Of a stretch of 49,621 nucleotides of DNA, positions 24,743 through 33,400 are shown one piece after another; positions within the stretch are counted from its first letter, which is position 1, and every line of letters begins with the position of its first letter. The DNA comes from Saccharopolyspora soli. GTDB taxonomy: Bacteria; Actinomycetota; Actinomycetes; Mycobacteriales; Pseudonocardiaceae. The DNA lies in the NCBI RefSeq assembly GCF_022678645.1, contig NZ_JALBWV010000064.1:1-49621 (forward strand), written 5' to 3'. The notes under the pieces are model-generated. The model had not been told where the DNA came from and searched no databases. It saw only the letters and a list, made by a program, of their open reading frames with translations. The translations under genes were made by a program, and so were the position numbers.

Positions 24743-26062
24743 TCACCCTTGCAGCGTCTGCACTTTGCGGGCGGCGAACATCACCAGCCCCGACACGAAC
24801 GTCCCCACGGCCCCGACGATCAGGGCGGCCGAGCTCCAGTTCGAACCGGAGGCCAGCATCGCGGTGGTGATCACGCCGGCGAGGATCGCGCCGGGCTGTG
24901 AAAGCGCGTTCAGGAACGCGGTGCCCGTCGCCCGGCACTGGGTGTCATAGCACTCACCCATGTAGAAAAGCAGCGCCGCGTACGGGCCGATCAGGAAGAA
25001 CATCCCCAGCGAGTACAGCGTCACCACGGCCACGGTCCCGCTGGCCACGGTCAGGGTGAGCGCGAACAGCACACCCGAGATGAGCCAACCGACCGCGATC
25101 ACATTCCGGCGGCCGAACCGGTCGCCGATCCAGCCATGGAAGAGGTAGCCGAGATAACCGATTGCGTTGATCACGATGAGCATGATCAGTGATCCGGTGA
25201 AGCTGACCTGCTTGCCTTCGGTGAGCACGGTCGTGCCGAGCACGGCGAAGACCTGGATGCCGAACCAGTTGACCAGCCAGGCGAAACCGAGCACGAGCGT
25301 GTTGCGTAACGCGCTGCCCTTGAAGATCGACAGGAGCGGGGCCGACGGCTGCTCTTCGACGCCGTATTCCCGGGCGAGCTCGGCGGCCTCGTCGGCTCGA
25401 CCCTGCTTGCGGAGTTCGCGCATCTGCAGTTCCAGCTGGAACTGCGGGCTTTCCTTGAGCCCGCGGCGGGCCAGCGCGATCACGACCGCGGGGAACACCG
25501 CGAGCAGGAAGCAGCCGCGCCAGCCGACCAGCGGCAGGAAGATCGCGACGAAGGCCGCCGCCAGCAGCACGCCGAGCGGCCAGCCGCCCTGCACCGCGCT
25601 GTACACCAAACCGCGGCGCTTCTTGATCTTCTCGTCCTCGGTAACCGCGTAGATCTCGTTGAGGTAGGTGGCGTTGACGGCCTGTTCGGACAGGCCGAGC
25701 CCACCGAACGCCCGGACCCCGACCAGGTAGCCGGCGCCGGGTGTCGCCGCGCTGGCGGCTGAAGCGAGCGCGGTGCCGGAAACGGTGAGGATCATGCCGC
25801 GGCGGCGGCCGATCCGGTCGACGATCGGACCCACCGCCAGCGCGACGATCGCGGTGCCGACGGAGACCAAAGTGGACACTAGCGATGCGGTGGCTTCACT
25901 CCAGCCGAAGTGATCGCCGATCTCCGGCAACAGGGTGCCGAAGAGGATGTAGTCGTAGACGGCGAGCAGCCACGCGAGGAACGCGATGACGGTCGCTTGG
26001 CGGGTCGCTTTGACGCTCACTCGGGGGAATGAGCGCGTGCCTGCCGAGGACACAGTGGACAT
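24743..26062 (-). CDS. Major facilitator superfamily transporter
   Basis: A 439-residue, twelve-helix MFS permease. The TM2-TM3 signature is GPIVDRIGRRRGMIL, repeated in the second half as HGWIGDRFGRRNVIAVG. A central cytoplasmic loop carries a sugar-porter/metabolite-like segment (KESPQFQLELQMRELRKQGR). It resembles the metabolite:H+ symporter and sialate/aromatic-acid branches of MFS. It is the first gene of the MFS-SDR-SDR operon, opposite the LacI-type regulator and downstream of an operator-like palindrome. Probably the inducible importer for the SDR substrate (inference). Confidence 0.88.
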   Translation of the reverse strand: MSTVSSAGTRSFPRVSVKATRQATVIAFLAWLLAVYDYILFGTLLPEIGDHFGWSEATASLVSTLVSVGTAIVALAVGPIVDRIGRRRGMILTVSGTALASAASAATPGAGYLVGVRAFGGLGLSEQAVNATYLNEIYAVTEDEKIKKRRGLVYSAVQGGWPLGVLLAAAFVAIFLPLVGWRGCFLLAVFPAVVIALARRGLKESPQFQLELQMRELRKQGRADEAAELAREYGVEEQPSAPLLSIFKGSALRNTLVLGFAWLVNWFGIQVFAVLGTTVLTEGKQVSFTGSLIMLIVINAIGYLGYLFHGWIGDRFGRRNVIAVGWLISGVLFALTLTVASGTVAVVTLYSLGMFFLIGPYAALLFYMGECYDTQCRATGTAFLNALSQPGAILAGVITTAMLASGSNWSSAALIVGAVGTFVSGLVMFAARKVQTLQG

Positions 26063-26209
26063 GGTCTGCTTCCCTTCTCAAGGGAGAATTCCGGTCAGGA
26101 TCGGGGGAAACGAGCAAAGGAAATCCTCGGCGATCTCGTCGAAGGTCGACCTGCGCACGCCCTCGTGGCCGCTGATGTAGTCGATCGGGCTTCTGGAGGT
26201 TGGGAGTGG

Positions 26210-26250
26210 GACCAATCGTTACCCTAAAGATTGGACCAAACGTTTGGGTG
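26210..26250. promoter_or_regulatory. LacI-type operator region between MFS operon and lacI-like gene
   Basis: CCAAACGTTTGG at 26236-26247 is a perfect 12-bp palindrome with the central CG step typical of LacI/GalR operators. A related half-site GGACCAATCGTTACC lies about 25 bases to the left, so GGACCAA-TCGTT / GGACCAA-ACGTT appears twice. It sits in the divergent region, upstream of both the MFS operon and the regulator. Confidence 0.7.
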
Positions 26251-26258
26251 TCCTGGTC

Positions 26259-27388
26259 ATGACGGGCGGACAGAGTCAATTAACGCGCTGTTACGCTCGG
26301 GAAAGACCGTGGGACTGTTGGAGGGCGAGCGAAGCCGCGGACACCCGGAACAGGTCACCGGTCACGCTCCGGACCCTCGCGGACCAGCTGGGCTTGCATG
26401 TGTCAACCGTGTCGCGCGTGCTGCACGCCAAGCCCGATGAAAGCCTGCGTGCAGCGTCGGGCGCGACCGTGCCGCGAATCCGCAAACTGGCCGACGAGCT
26501 CGGCTACCAGCCGAATCCGCCGCGACTAGCCTGCGCACGCGGCGGAGCAACCTGGTCGGCGTTCTGGTGCCGCGGCTATCCGACATCGTTCTCGCCACGA
26601 TCTACGAGGGCATCGAGGAGGCCGCCGCCGAGCACGGGCTGTCCACGTTCGTCACCAACACCCGGGACGAGCCCGAGGTGCAGCGTGCATGGACGGAGAT
26701 GGTGCTGGGCCGGCGTGTCGACGGGCTCATGTTTGGCGACGCCTACATCGATTCGCGGTTTCTCGACGCCCTCGCCGCGCGGAAAGTCCCGTTCGTGCTC
26801 GTCAGCCGCCGCGCCGGTGACCATCCGTCGGTGACCTGCGACGACTACCTCGGCGGACACCTGGCCGCGGAGCACCTGCTGGCTCTGGGCCACCGCAGTG
26901 TCGCCATCATCGCGGGCGAGCCGTACACGAGCACCGCTATAGACCGCAGCTGGGGATTCATAGACACCTACGCCGAGGCCGGAATCGAGATCTCGTCGGA
27001 GTGGGTCGTCCACTCCCGCTTCGACGCGCCGGGCGGCCGGGCCGCCGTGGAGCACCTGCTGGCCGGCGGACCGACTCCGTCGGCGATCTTCGCGGTCAAC
27101 GACTTCGCCGCCATCGGCGCCATCGGCGCACTGCGCGACCATGGCCTCAGGGCCGGCACCGATGTCGCGGTGGTCGGCTTCAACGACACTCCACTGGCCG
27201 CGGAACTCCCGGTGCCGCTGACCACGGTGAAATCACCCATGCACGTGATGGGACGACGCGGGCTCGAGCTGCTCGTCCGCCTGATGAAGGGCGAGGACGG
27301 CCAGTCCGAGCGCCTGCGTCCCACACTCGTGGTGCGAGCCTCGAGCACCACGACAACGCGACCAGCCTCAGCGGTCCAAGGCGGGTGA
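26259..27388 (+). pseudogene. LacI-family regulator, frameshifted
   Basis: A LacI/GalR repressor split over two frames. The first frame carries the DNA-binding part TLRTLADQLGLHVSTVSRVL and RIRKLADELGYQPNPP. The second carries the hinge and the periplasmic-binding-protein-like core (SNLVGVLVPRLSDIVLATIY, DGLMFGDAYIDSRF, HLLALGHRSVAIIAGEP, FNDTPLAAELPVPLTTVKSP). The switch is at about 26515-26525, where AATCCGCCGCGACTAGCC needs one extra base to give the expected N-P-x-A-A-T-S-L-R-T-R-R. The 5' start is also unclear; ATG 26259 is open in the HTH frame. Either a recent inactivating mutation or a sequencing error. If real, the divergent MFS-SDR operon would be constitutive. Confidence 0.75.
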
Positions 27389-27439
27389 GGACGGAGCATC
27401 GCCGACGAAGCCGATCGCCTGGGTGCGATATGCGAGTTC

Positions 27440-27533
27440 GCAAGCCCGCTGAACAACAGGCATCACCTCCGGCGATGACCAAGACTGCGTTGGCCGTCGA
27501 CTCGGTCATGGTCACGCTGGAGGGCGCGGTCAT
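27440..27533 (-). pseudogene. Possible 5' stub of a gene coupled to the amidohydrolase
   Basis: ATG 27533 overlaps the amidohydrolase TGA (27530-27532) in the typical ATGA manner and opens MTAPSSVTMTESTANAVLVI followed by AGGDACCSAG. Beyond about 27440 the translation becomes shadow-like as it runs antisense into the LacI-like gene. It looks like the first 30 or so codons of a gene whose remainder was lost. Tentative. Confidence 0.3.
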
Positions 27534-28783
27534 CGCGGCATCGCCTCCGCGGTCACGACACGGCCGTTTTTGACAACCATGTCCGGGCGGGTGCAGTCGT
27601 TCAGGACGCCTCTGGCAGTGGTGGCGTCGAAGATGGCCAGGTCGGCCTGTGCCCCCACCGTGATGTCGTGGTGGGGCAGCTTGAGGGTGGTGGCCGAGTT
27701 GGTGGTCATCATGTCCAAGACATAGTTGGCGTCCTCGGCGGTACCCAGGTGGCACATCTCGGCGAGCATGAGGGCGGTGTCCAGGATGTTGCCGCGCCCG
27801 AAGGGCGTGAACGGATTCTGGATGTTGTTGGTGGCCAGGCACACGTTGGCACCGGCCTGACGGAGCATCTGCACTGGCGTCAAGCCTCGTCTAGCGGCCT
27901 GGGCATCGCCACGGCCGTTGAGGTAGACGTCCGTGGCCGGCAGTGCGACGACGTTAATGCCGGCTTCGGCGATCTGGGCGCAGATGTCGCTCGCCTCGGC
28001 CGCAGGGATTGAGCCGAGGGAGGTCAGGTGCCCCGCGGTCACGCTCCCACGCATGCCAGCGGCGATCGTTCGCTCGATGACCAGCAGAATGTCCCGTTGC
28101 TGCGGGTCGTCGGACAGGTCGATGTGGAAGTCCAACGGCATGCCATGTTCGACAGCCAGATCGAAGACGAAGTCGAGGTGGGCTTCTTTGTCCGGGTCGT
28201 TGTAGGGAATGCCACCGATCACGTCGGCGCCCTCGCATGCGGCCTGCCGCATCAAGTCTCGACCGTGTCGCTGGGTGGTAATGCCGTCCTGCGGGAAGAC
28301 GACGATCTGCAAGGTGATGAAGTCGGCGACCTCGGCGCGCAGGGCGGTCATGGTCTCAATCGCGCTCATCATGAGCGTGTCGTCAATCTCGACGTGACAC
28401 CGCACGTGCGTCACGCCGTGCGTGACGGCCTTGCGCAGCACCTTGAGTGCGCGCTCGCGCATGTCCGCCGGGGTGAATTCCTTCTTCAGCTGCGCGGTCA
28501 ACATGATCGCGTCATCCAAGGTCGCTGCGTCGAACGGTAAACGGTCCAGGAGATAAGCCTTCTCCAAGTGCAGATGCGACTCGATCAGGCCCGGGGCGAT
28601 GAGCTTTCCGTCAGCGTCCAGCGCCTGAGTCCATAGTCCTGGGACTGCGTCGTTGCTCGGGGTGACCGATGCGATCGTTCCGCTGCTGATGGCGATGTCG
28701 ACCAGGCCGGGCTGGTTTCGCAAGCGAGCACTGCGGATCACCAATTCCGCGTGGGGCAGACCGGTTGGGGCCGCAAGATTCAT
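27530..28783 (-). CDS. Cytosine-deaminase-like amidohydrolase
   Basis: A 417-residue member of the amidohydrolase superfamily, CodA/AtzC branch, hydrolysing C-N bonds on N-heterocycles such as cytosine or aminotriazines. Metal site HLHLEKAY with H70 and H72, catalytic glutamate region HVEIDDT, DFHIDLSDD (third metal histidine) and GSVTAGHLTSLG. The usual Asp at the end of strand 8 (S/T-D-N-I-x-D-P) reads TNNIQNPFTPFGRGN, with Asn at both positions. This is a variant I associate with a sub-branch rather than with inactivation. ATG 28783 is chosen by domain start; the frame is open further upstream and may be fused to the preceding frameshifted segment. It could feed pyrimidines to RutA (inference). 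Confidence 0.85.
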   Translation of the reverse strand: MNLAAPTGLPHAELVIRSARLRNQPGLVDIAISSGTIASVTPSNDAVPGLWTQALDADGKLIAPGLIESHLHLEKAYLLDRLPFDAATLDDAIMLTAQLKKEFTPADMRERALKVLRKAVTHGVTHVRCHVEIDDTLMMSAIETMTALRAEVADFITLQIVVFPQDGITTQRHGRDLMRQAACEGADVIGGIPYNDPDKEAHLDFVFDLAVEHGMPLDFHIDLSDDPQQRDILLVIERTIAAGMRGSVTAGHLTSLGSIPAAEASDICAQIAEAGINVVALPATDVYLNGRGDAQAARRGLTPVQMLRQAGANVCLATNNIQNPFTPFGRGNILDTALMLAEMCHLGTAEDANYVLDMMTTNSATTLKLPHHDITVGAQADLAIFDATTARGVLNDCTRPDMVVKNGRVVTAEAMPR

Positions 28784-28789
28784 GAGAGA

Positions 28790-29111
28790 AATGCCAATCC
28801 GGGTCGTGTCGTTGTCGGAGGCGCGCAAAGCATGGTGTACCGGGGCGGGGGCGGCGATGACGTCGTGTTGAACAGCCTTAAGCCAGAGATCGAAAGACGC
28901 TGCCGCTGTCCCCGGTGCGTCCGCCAACGGTCGCACCCGACCACCGCGTGACGAGGGGCCGGTGCTCGGCCCCCGAGAGGTGGCAGCCGCACGCCGCGCC
29001 CACCTCGGTCGGGAGCACCAAGCGGGTGCCGAGGACCGGGACGCCGAGCCGCATGAGGTCGGCATCGGTCGCGATGCCATCGAGGACGACGTTGGTGACG
29101 ACCGTAGCCAT
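28790..29111 (-). pseudogene. Frameshifted hypothetical segment upstream of the amidohydrolase
   Basis: ATG 29111 opens MATVVTNVVLDGIATDADLM and LVLPTEVGAACGCHLSGAEH, a convincing protein start. Near 28945 the sensible sequence moves to the next frame: RPLADAPGTAAASFDLWLKA then VQHDVIAAPAPVHHALR. That frame continues without stop into the amidohydrolase. Either a ~105-residue upstream gene with a one-base indel or the N-terminus of a fusion. No family recognised. Confidence 0.45.
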
Positions 29112-29115
29112 GCAA

Positions 29116-29717
29116 ACGAGTTTTCAGAGTAGGACGACGCGTCGGCTCACGCAGGCGTAAAGATCAGGTTGCACCGTCCGCTGGGCACCGGCATGGAAAG
29201 GCCGCGCGTGTCTCGGTGATCAGTTTCGTAGGCCTCTCCGGCGAAGGATCAGCTCGTTTCGTGAGCCCCGCAAACGCTCAGATCGACGCGGCCCAGGGCA
29301 TGGCGCAGTCGCGCAATTCAGTCCTCGATAACCTCGGAGGACTTTCTCGCGGTGTTTTCCATGCCGCAGCTGAGGGAACCAGATTCATCAAGATCCAGGT
29401 GCCCATCTGCCTCAGCCACCATACTGGGCCGCTGCAGGAGGCTGAGGTCGTCGAGCGCGCACGCCGCGCCTGACTCGATTGTCGGCGCGGCCCGTGGCAC
29501 ACCCGGCAGGCCTGCGTGAAGGGAGCCGAGCCCAAAGGCTGCGACCGCGATGAACTCTGAGGCCGGATGACTCGACCACGCCCCGGGTTCAGACGGACCG
29601 TTTTGACACTTTGCGACGGGAGGATATCGGGAGGATCCTGTTGGCACGACCACGTTGTACTGCGCCGAACGGTAGTGAGTTGCACTGGTTTGTCCTGCGG
29701 TTTCTGAGTTTTCGCGG
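29116..29717. other. About 600 bases without a recognisable gene
   Basis: Open frames on both strands have shadow composition and no ribosome sites. The segment lies between the island's last gene and the tRNA-like sequence, where degraded integrase or att DNA would be expected. I see no repeat, RNA or coding remnant that I can name. Confidence 0.4.
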
Positions 29718-29783
29718 TCGGGTGTCTCTTGTGGACAGAACTGGGGGTCAAGGGGTCGCAGGTTCAAATCCTATCGTCCCGAC
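29718..29783 (+). repeat. tRNA-3'-end-like sequence, possible attachment-site remnant
   Basis: The segment ends GGTTCAAATCCTATCGTCCCGAC, a T-arm and acceptor 3' strand typical of bacterial tRNAs. GTCGGG at 29718-29723 can pair with the terminal CCCGAC. The interior has no normal D-arm or anticodon arm, and the T stem has one mismatch (GCAGG / CCTAT). It is therefore not a functional tRNA but the kind of tRNA end left by integrative elements. An integrase N-terminus follows 115 bases downstream. Confidence 0.5.
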
Positions 29784-29791
29784 GGTCGGAA

Positions 29792-29829
29792 GGGTCTTCG
29801 CAGGTCACTGCCTGCGGAGGCCCTTTTTT
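29792..29829 (+). terminator. Strong rho-independent terminator
   Basis: GGGTCTTCGCAGG and CCTGCGGAGGCCC form a 13-bp stem (two G-U pairs) with a 6-nt loop TCACTG, followed by six T residues. It immediately follows the tRNA-like sequence, as in a tRNA transcription unit. Confidence 0.85.
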
Positions 29830-29897
29830 GATGTTGTGGGTCGGTTCTTCGGAGTCAAGCACGCCGCTGTTGGACACCTTGACTTCGGAGGTTCGCG

Positions 29898-30065
29898 ATG
29901 CCGCTTCTTGATCTTGATCGCCTGAGTGTGGGCCTGTCCACGGTGTGGGCGGGGTATCTGCGGGATTGGGACCGCAGCCTGCGTTCGGCCAACCACCCGG
30001 AGACGACCCGGTACAACTATCTGCTGGCTGCGGCGCAGGCGCACGACCGCTGCTGCTGGACCTGA
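29898..30065 (+). pseudogene. N-terminal fragment of a tyrosine-type integrase
   Basis: ATG 29898 with GGAGG upstream encodes MPLLDLDRLSVGLSTVWAGY then LRDWDRSLRSANHPETTRYN and YLLAAAQ. This is the SAM-like core-binding start of actinobacterial phage/ICE integrases (W-x-x-x-L-x-x-W-x-x-S-L-R-x-x-N-x-x-x-x-T-x-x-x-Y). After about 45 residues the reading frame enters unrelated sequence and stops at 30063-30065. The catalytic domain (R-H-R-Y) is absent, so it is inactive. Confidence 0.65.
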
Positions 30066-30262
30066 CCGACGCGCTCGCCGAAGACGTCGTCGGCTGGGCG
30101 GACCGGGTGGACGTCATCAGCGCCCGCGCCGGAACCTCCACCACCGCGATGCTCCTGCGCCCGGACGGCTCCGTCGCCTGGGCCTCGGATGCCGCCCAAC
30201 CGGATCGGGACTCTCTTCGGGCGGCCCTGACCACTTGGTTCGGGGTCAGTTGTTGGTCTTGA
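30036..30262 (+). pseudogene. C-terminal remnant of an FAD-dependent aromatic hydroxylase
   Basis: In the frame next to the integrase fragment: ARPLLLDLTDALAEDVVGWA, DRVDVISARAGTS, TTAMLLRPDGSVAWASDAA and RAALTTWFG. This is the thioredoxin-like C-terminal domain of PheA/TfdB-type FAD hydroxylases (the LLRPDGxVAW motif). The FAD-binding N-terminal two thirds are missing. A deletion has joined it to the integrase start. Confidence 0.7.
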
Positions 30263-30400
30263 GTTCTCGATCTCCAGCGGGAGCGCGGGCTCCCCGTCGC
30301 GACCAGTACGACCCACTCGGGTTGTTTTGAGATTCGCTTCGAGTTCGCTTGCCTTACGCTCGTGGTTCACCGAAGTGCAAAATGGGGCGGGAGGCAGGTC

Positions 30401-30469
30401 GTGGCCACGAATGTGCAGACGCGCAGCCAGTACAGCCCGACTGAGCGCGTTCGATGCTCCGCGGCCTGA
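30401..30469 (+). CDS. Possible 22-codon leader peptide before the P-type ATPase
   Basis: GTG 30401 has GGGAGG upstream at fair spacing and encodes VATNVQTRSQYSPTERVRCS then AA and TGA at 30467-30469, overlapping the ATPase start (ATG 30454) in another frame. The ATPase start itself lacks a good ribosome site, so translational coupling via this leader is plausible. A frameshifted true start is the alternative. Confidence 0.3.
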   Translation: MATNVQTRSQYSPTERVRCSAA

Positions 30470-33400
30470 GCGCGTTGGCTGCTCAGATCGTGGCCCCGCT
30501 CGCGGACGCCGCGAAGAGCTTCGCGTGCCTGGACGGCGGTCGGCGGGCGTGGTCGTCGGGCGGTCGTGCGCACATCGAGTTGCGCGGCGTTCACCAGCCC
30601 GGCACCGAGGATGCTGGGGAACAGATCGTCCGGCGGTTGGAGAAGGTGCCGGGAGTCGACTGGGCCGAGATCAACGCCGTCATGGGCCGGGTGGTCATCG
30701 GACACGATCCGGACCTCGTCGGGGTCGCCGAGCTGGTGGGCGCGGTTGAGGGCGCCGAAGCGGAAGCGGGCCTGGACGACGAACCGTTCGCCGCGGTAAG
30801 CGCGACCCACCCGGACAACCCGGTCAAGGTGGTCGCCGAGGTGACGATGCTGGGTGCGAACCTGGCTGGCGCTGTGCTCGCGGGCGGCGCCCGACTGCTG
30901 TCGCTGCCTGCCGTGCCGCCGTCGGTTCCGGCCGTGGTGTCGACCGGGGAATCGGTCGCACGGGTTCGGCAACCGCTGGAAGCGCGGCTCGGGAAGACCG
31001 CCACCGATCTGTTGTTCGGGATGACCAGCGCGGCGGCGAACACCCTTGCGCAGCGTCCCATGAACTTGCTGGCGGAGTCGGCGTACCGGTTCTGCCTGTT
31101 GCGGGAGACGCAGGCTGCGCAGCGGAGCTGGTCTCGTTGGGAGTCCTCGGCCGGAGCGCACCCGGCCAGCCACCGCAGTTCCCCGGTGCAGGTCCGGCCG
31201 CGCCCGCGGCCGTTGCCTGCAGGTCCGGTCGAGCGCGTCGCGAACGGTTCTGCCCTCGCCGGACCGGTGGCGTTCGCGGGTGCGTTCGGGTTGACCCGGA
31301 GCCTTCAGCGTGCGCAAGCGATGTTGGTCGCGGGAGCTCCGCGTGCCGCGCGGATGGGACGGGACGCGTTCGCGGCTCAGCTCGGGTACGGCCTGTCCGA
31401 GCGCACCACCCTCGTATTCGAACCCCAGGTGTTGCGGCGGTTGGACCGGGTCGACACCGTGGTGATCGACGCCGGGGTACTGCGGACCGGTGCCCGGCTC
31501 GTGGACGATGTGATTCCCGCTGATGGCACTGGAACGGTCGTCGAGCTGTGGGAGCGCGCGCACGAACTGGTCGGCGTGACCAGAGCGGACGGCACGGCGC
31601 GGGACGGTTGGTCGCTGTCGCCGGTGATTCGGCCGCAGTTGCCCCGCGAAGTGCGCGATGCCGCGCGGCAGGGCATTGAGGTGTTCGCGCTCCGCCACGA
31701 TTCGCGCACCGCCGCGTGGGTTCTCGCCACCGAGGAATTGGATCCCCTCGCCGACGAGCTGGTCTCGGCGGCCCGCGCGGTCGGATCGGTGGTCCTCGCT
31801 GGCCGGGACAGCGGGTTGGGGGCGCGGTTTGGTGTCGATCGCGTGGTCCCCGGCGGAACGCACCTGGCTTCGGCAGTGCGGGAGATGCAACAGGAGGGCC
31901 GCGTCGTCGCCCTGGTGTCCTCGCATGCACGAGCGGCGCTGGTGAGCGCCGACATCGGCTTCGGTGTGACGCGCGGCGTCGAGACACCGTGGGGTGCGGA
32001 TCTGGTTTGCGGCCCCAGCCTGGGCGAGTGCAGCGCGCTGCTGAGCTCCGTTCGGATGGCTCGCCACGTCAGCACGCGCAGCGCACAGCTGTCGGTGATC
32101 GGCTCGGTGAGCGGCGCGGTGCTCGCCGCGATCGGACCGGAGGCCGGCAGTCAGCTCCGCGCGGGAGTCCCGGTCGCGGCGTGCGCGGCGATCGCCCTCG
32201 GCGCTGGGACCTGGTGGGGGATGCAGGCCGCTTGGCGCCCGGTTCCGCGTGCCATGCCGCGTACTCCCTGGCACGCGATGTCTCCCAGCACGGTCCTGGA
32301 ATTGCTCGCCAGTTCGCCGGAGGGCCTGACGGATGATGCGGCGCGACAGCGTTTCCAGGACGGGGATGCGGGAGCGGATCGTCACCGGTTGGGAGTGCTG
32401 CGGGCTTCGCTGGACGAACTGGCGAGTCCGCTGACGCCCGCCTTGGCCGGTGGGGCCGCGTTGTCGGCGAGCATCGGTGCCGTCGCCGACGCGACGATCA
32501 TCATCGGGGTGCTGGCGATGAACGCGCTGATCGGTGGCGTGCAACGGGTCACCGCCGACCGCGCGTTGAACAAGCTGCTCGAGGCCAGCGCCCTTCGGGT
32601 TTCGGTGCGCCGCAGGGAAAAGACGACGCAGTTGCCCGCTGACCAGCTCGTGCCGGGCGATGTCGTGGAGTTGCTGGCCGGAGACGCGATTCCGGCCGAC
32701 TGCCGACTTCTGGAGGCCGACGGGCTCGAAGTCGACGAGTCCAGCCTGACCGGCGAGTCGCTGCTGGTCACCAAGGAAGTGACGGCGACTCCGGCGGTGG
32801 CCGTGCCAGACCGGACGTGCATGATCTATCGGGGTACGGCGGTAGCCGCGGGACGGGCCGTGGGCGTCGTGGTCGCGACCGGCCCCGACACCGAGGCGAG
32901 CAGCGCGGTGGTTTCCGACGTCCGCAGGTACGGCGACGGCGTCGCAGCCCGCCTGCGGTCGCTGGCCAAGGTGACGGTGCCGATCTGCGTGGGGGCGGGT
33001 GGGGTGCTGCTGGTCACCGATCTGCTGCGGAGGCGTCCGTTCGGGACGTCCCTGGGACGGGCGGTGAGCCTGGCGGTGGCGGCCGTTCCGGAGGGGCTGC
33101 CGTTCGTTGCGACCGTCGCCGAGCTCGCCGCCGCCCGGCGGCTGTCCAAACGCGGTGCGTTGGTGCGCAATTCAGCGACGATCGAAACGCTGGGCCGCGC
33201 GCAGGTGTTGTGCTTCGACAAGACCGGCACCCTCACCGAAGGTCGGATCGCGTTGCGGCGGGTGTCGGACGGCGCGTCGAGCCGGTTGCTGGAAGATAGG
33301 TCCACAGTGGAGAGTCGAGTGCTCGCGGGTGTGCTGCGGGCGAGTCCGTTGGTGGAGAAAGGAGAACTGCTGCCGCATCCGACCGATCGCGCAGTGGTCG

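Noticed and set aside
29318..29767. 149-codon minus-strand frame starting MNLRPLDPQF
   Set aside because: It crosses the tRNA-like sequence in antisense. Such frames are common false genes over tRNA ends.
29718..29783. Functional tRNA gene
   Set aside because: T-arm and acceptor 3' strand are visible, but no proper D-arm or anticodon arm can be drawn and the T stem has a mismatch.
30367..32544. 725-codon minus-strand frame
   Set aside because: It is antisense to the P-type ATPase, whose motifs are all on the plus strand.
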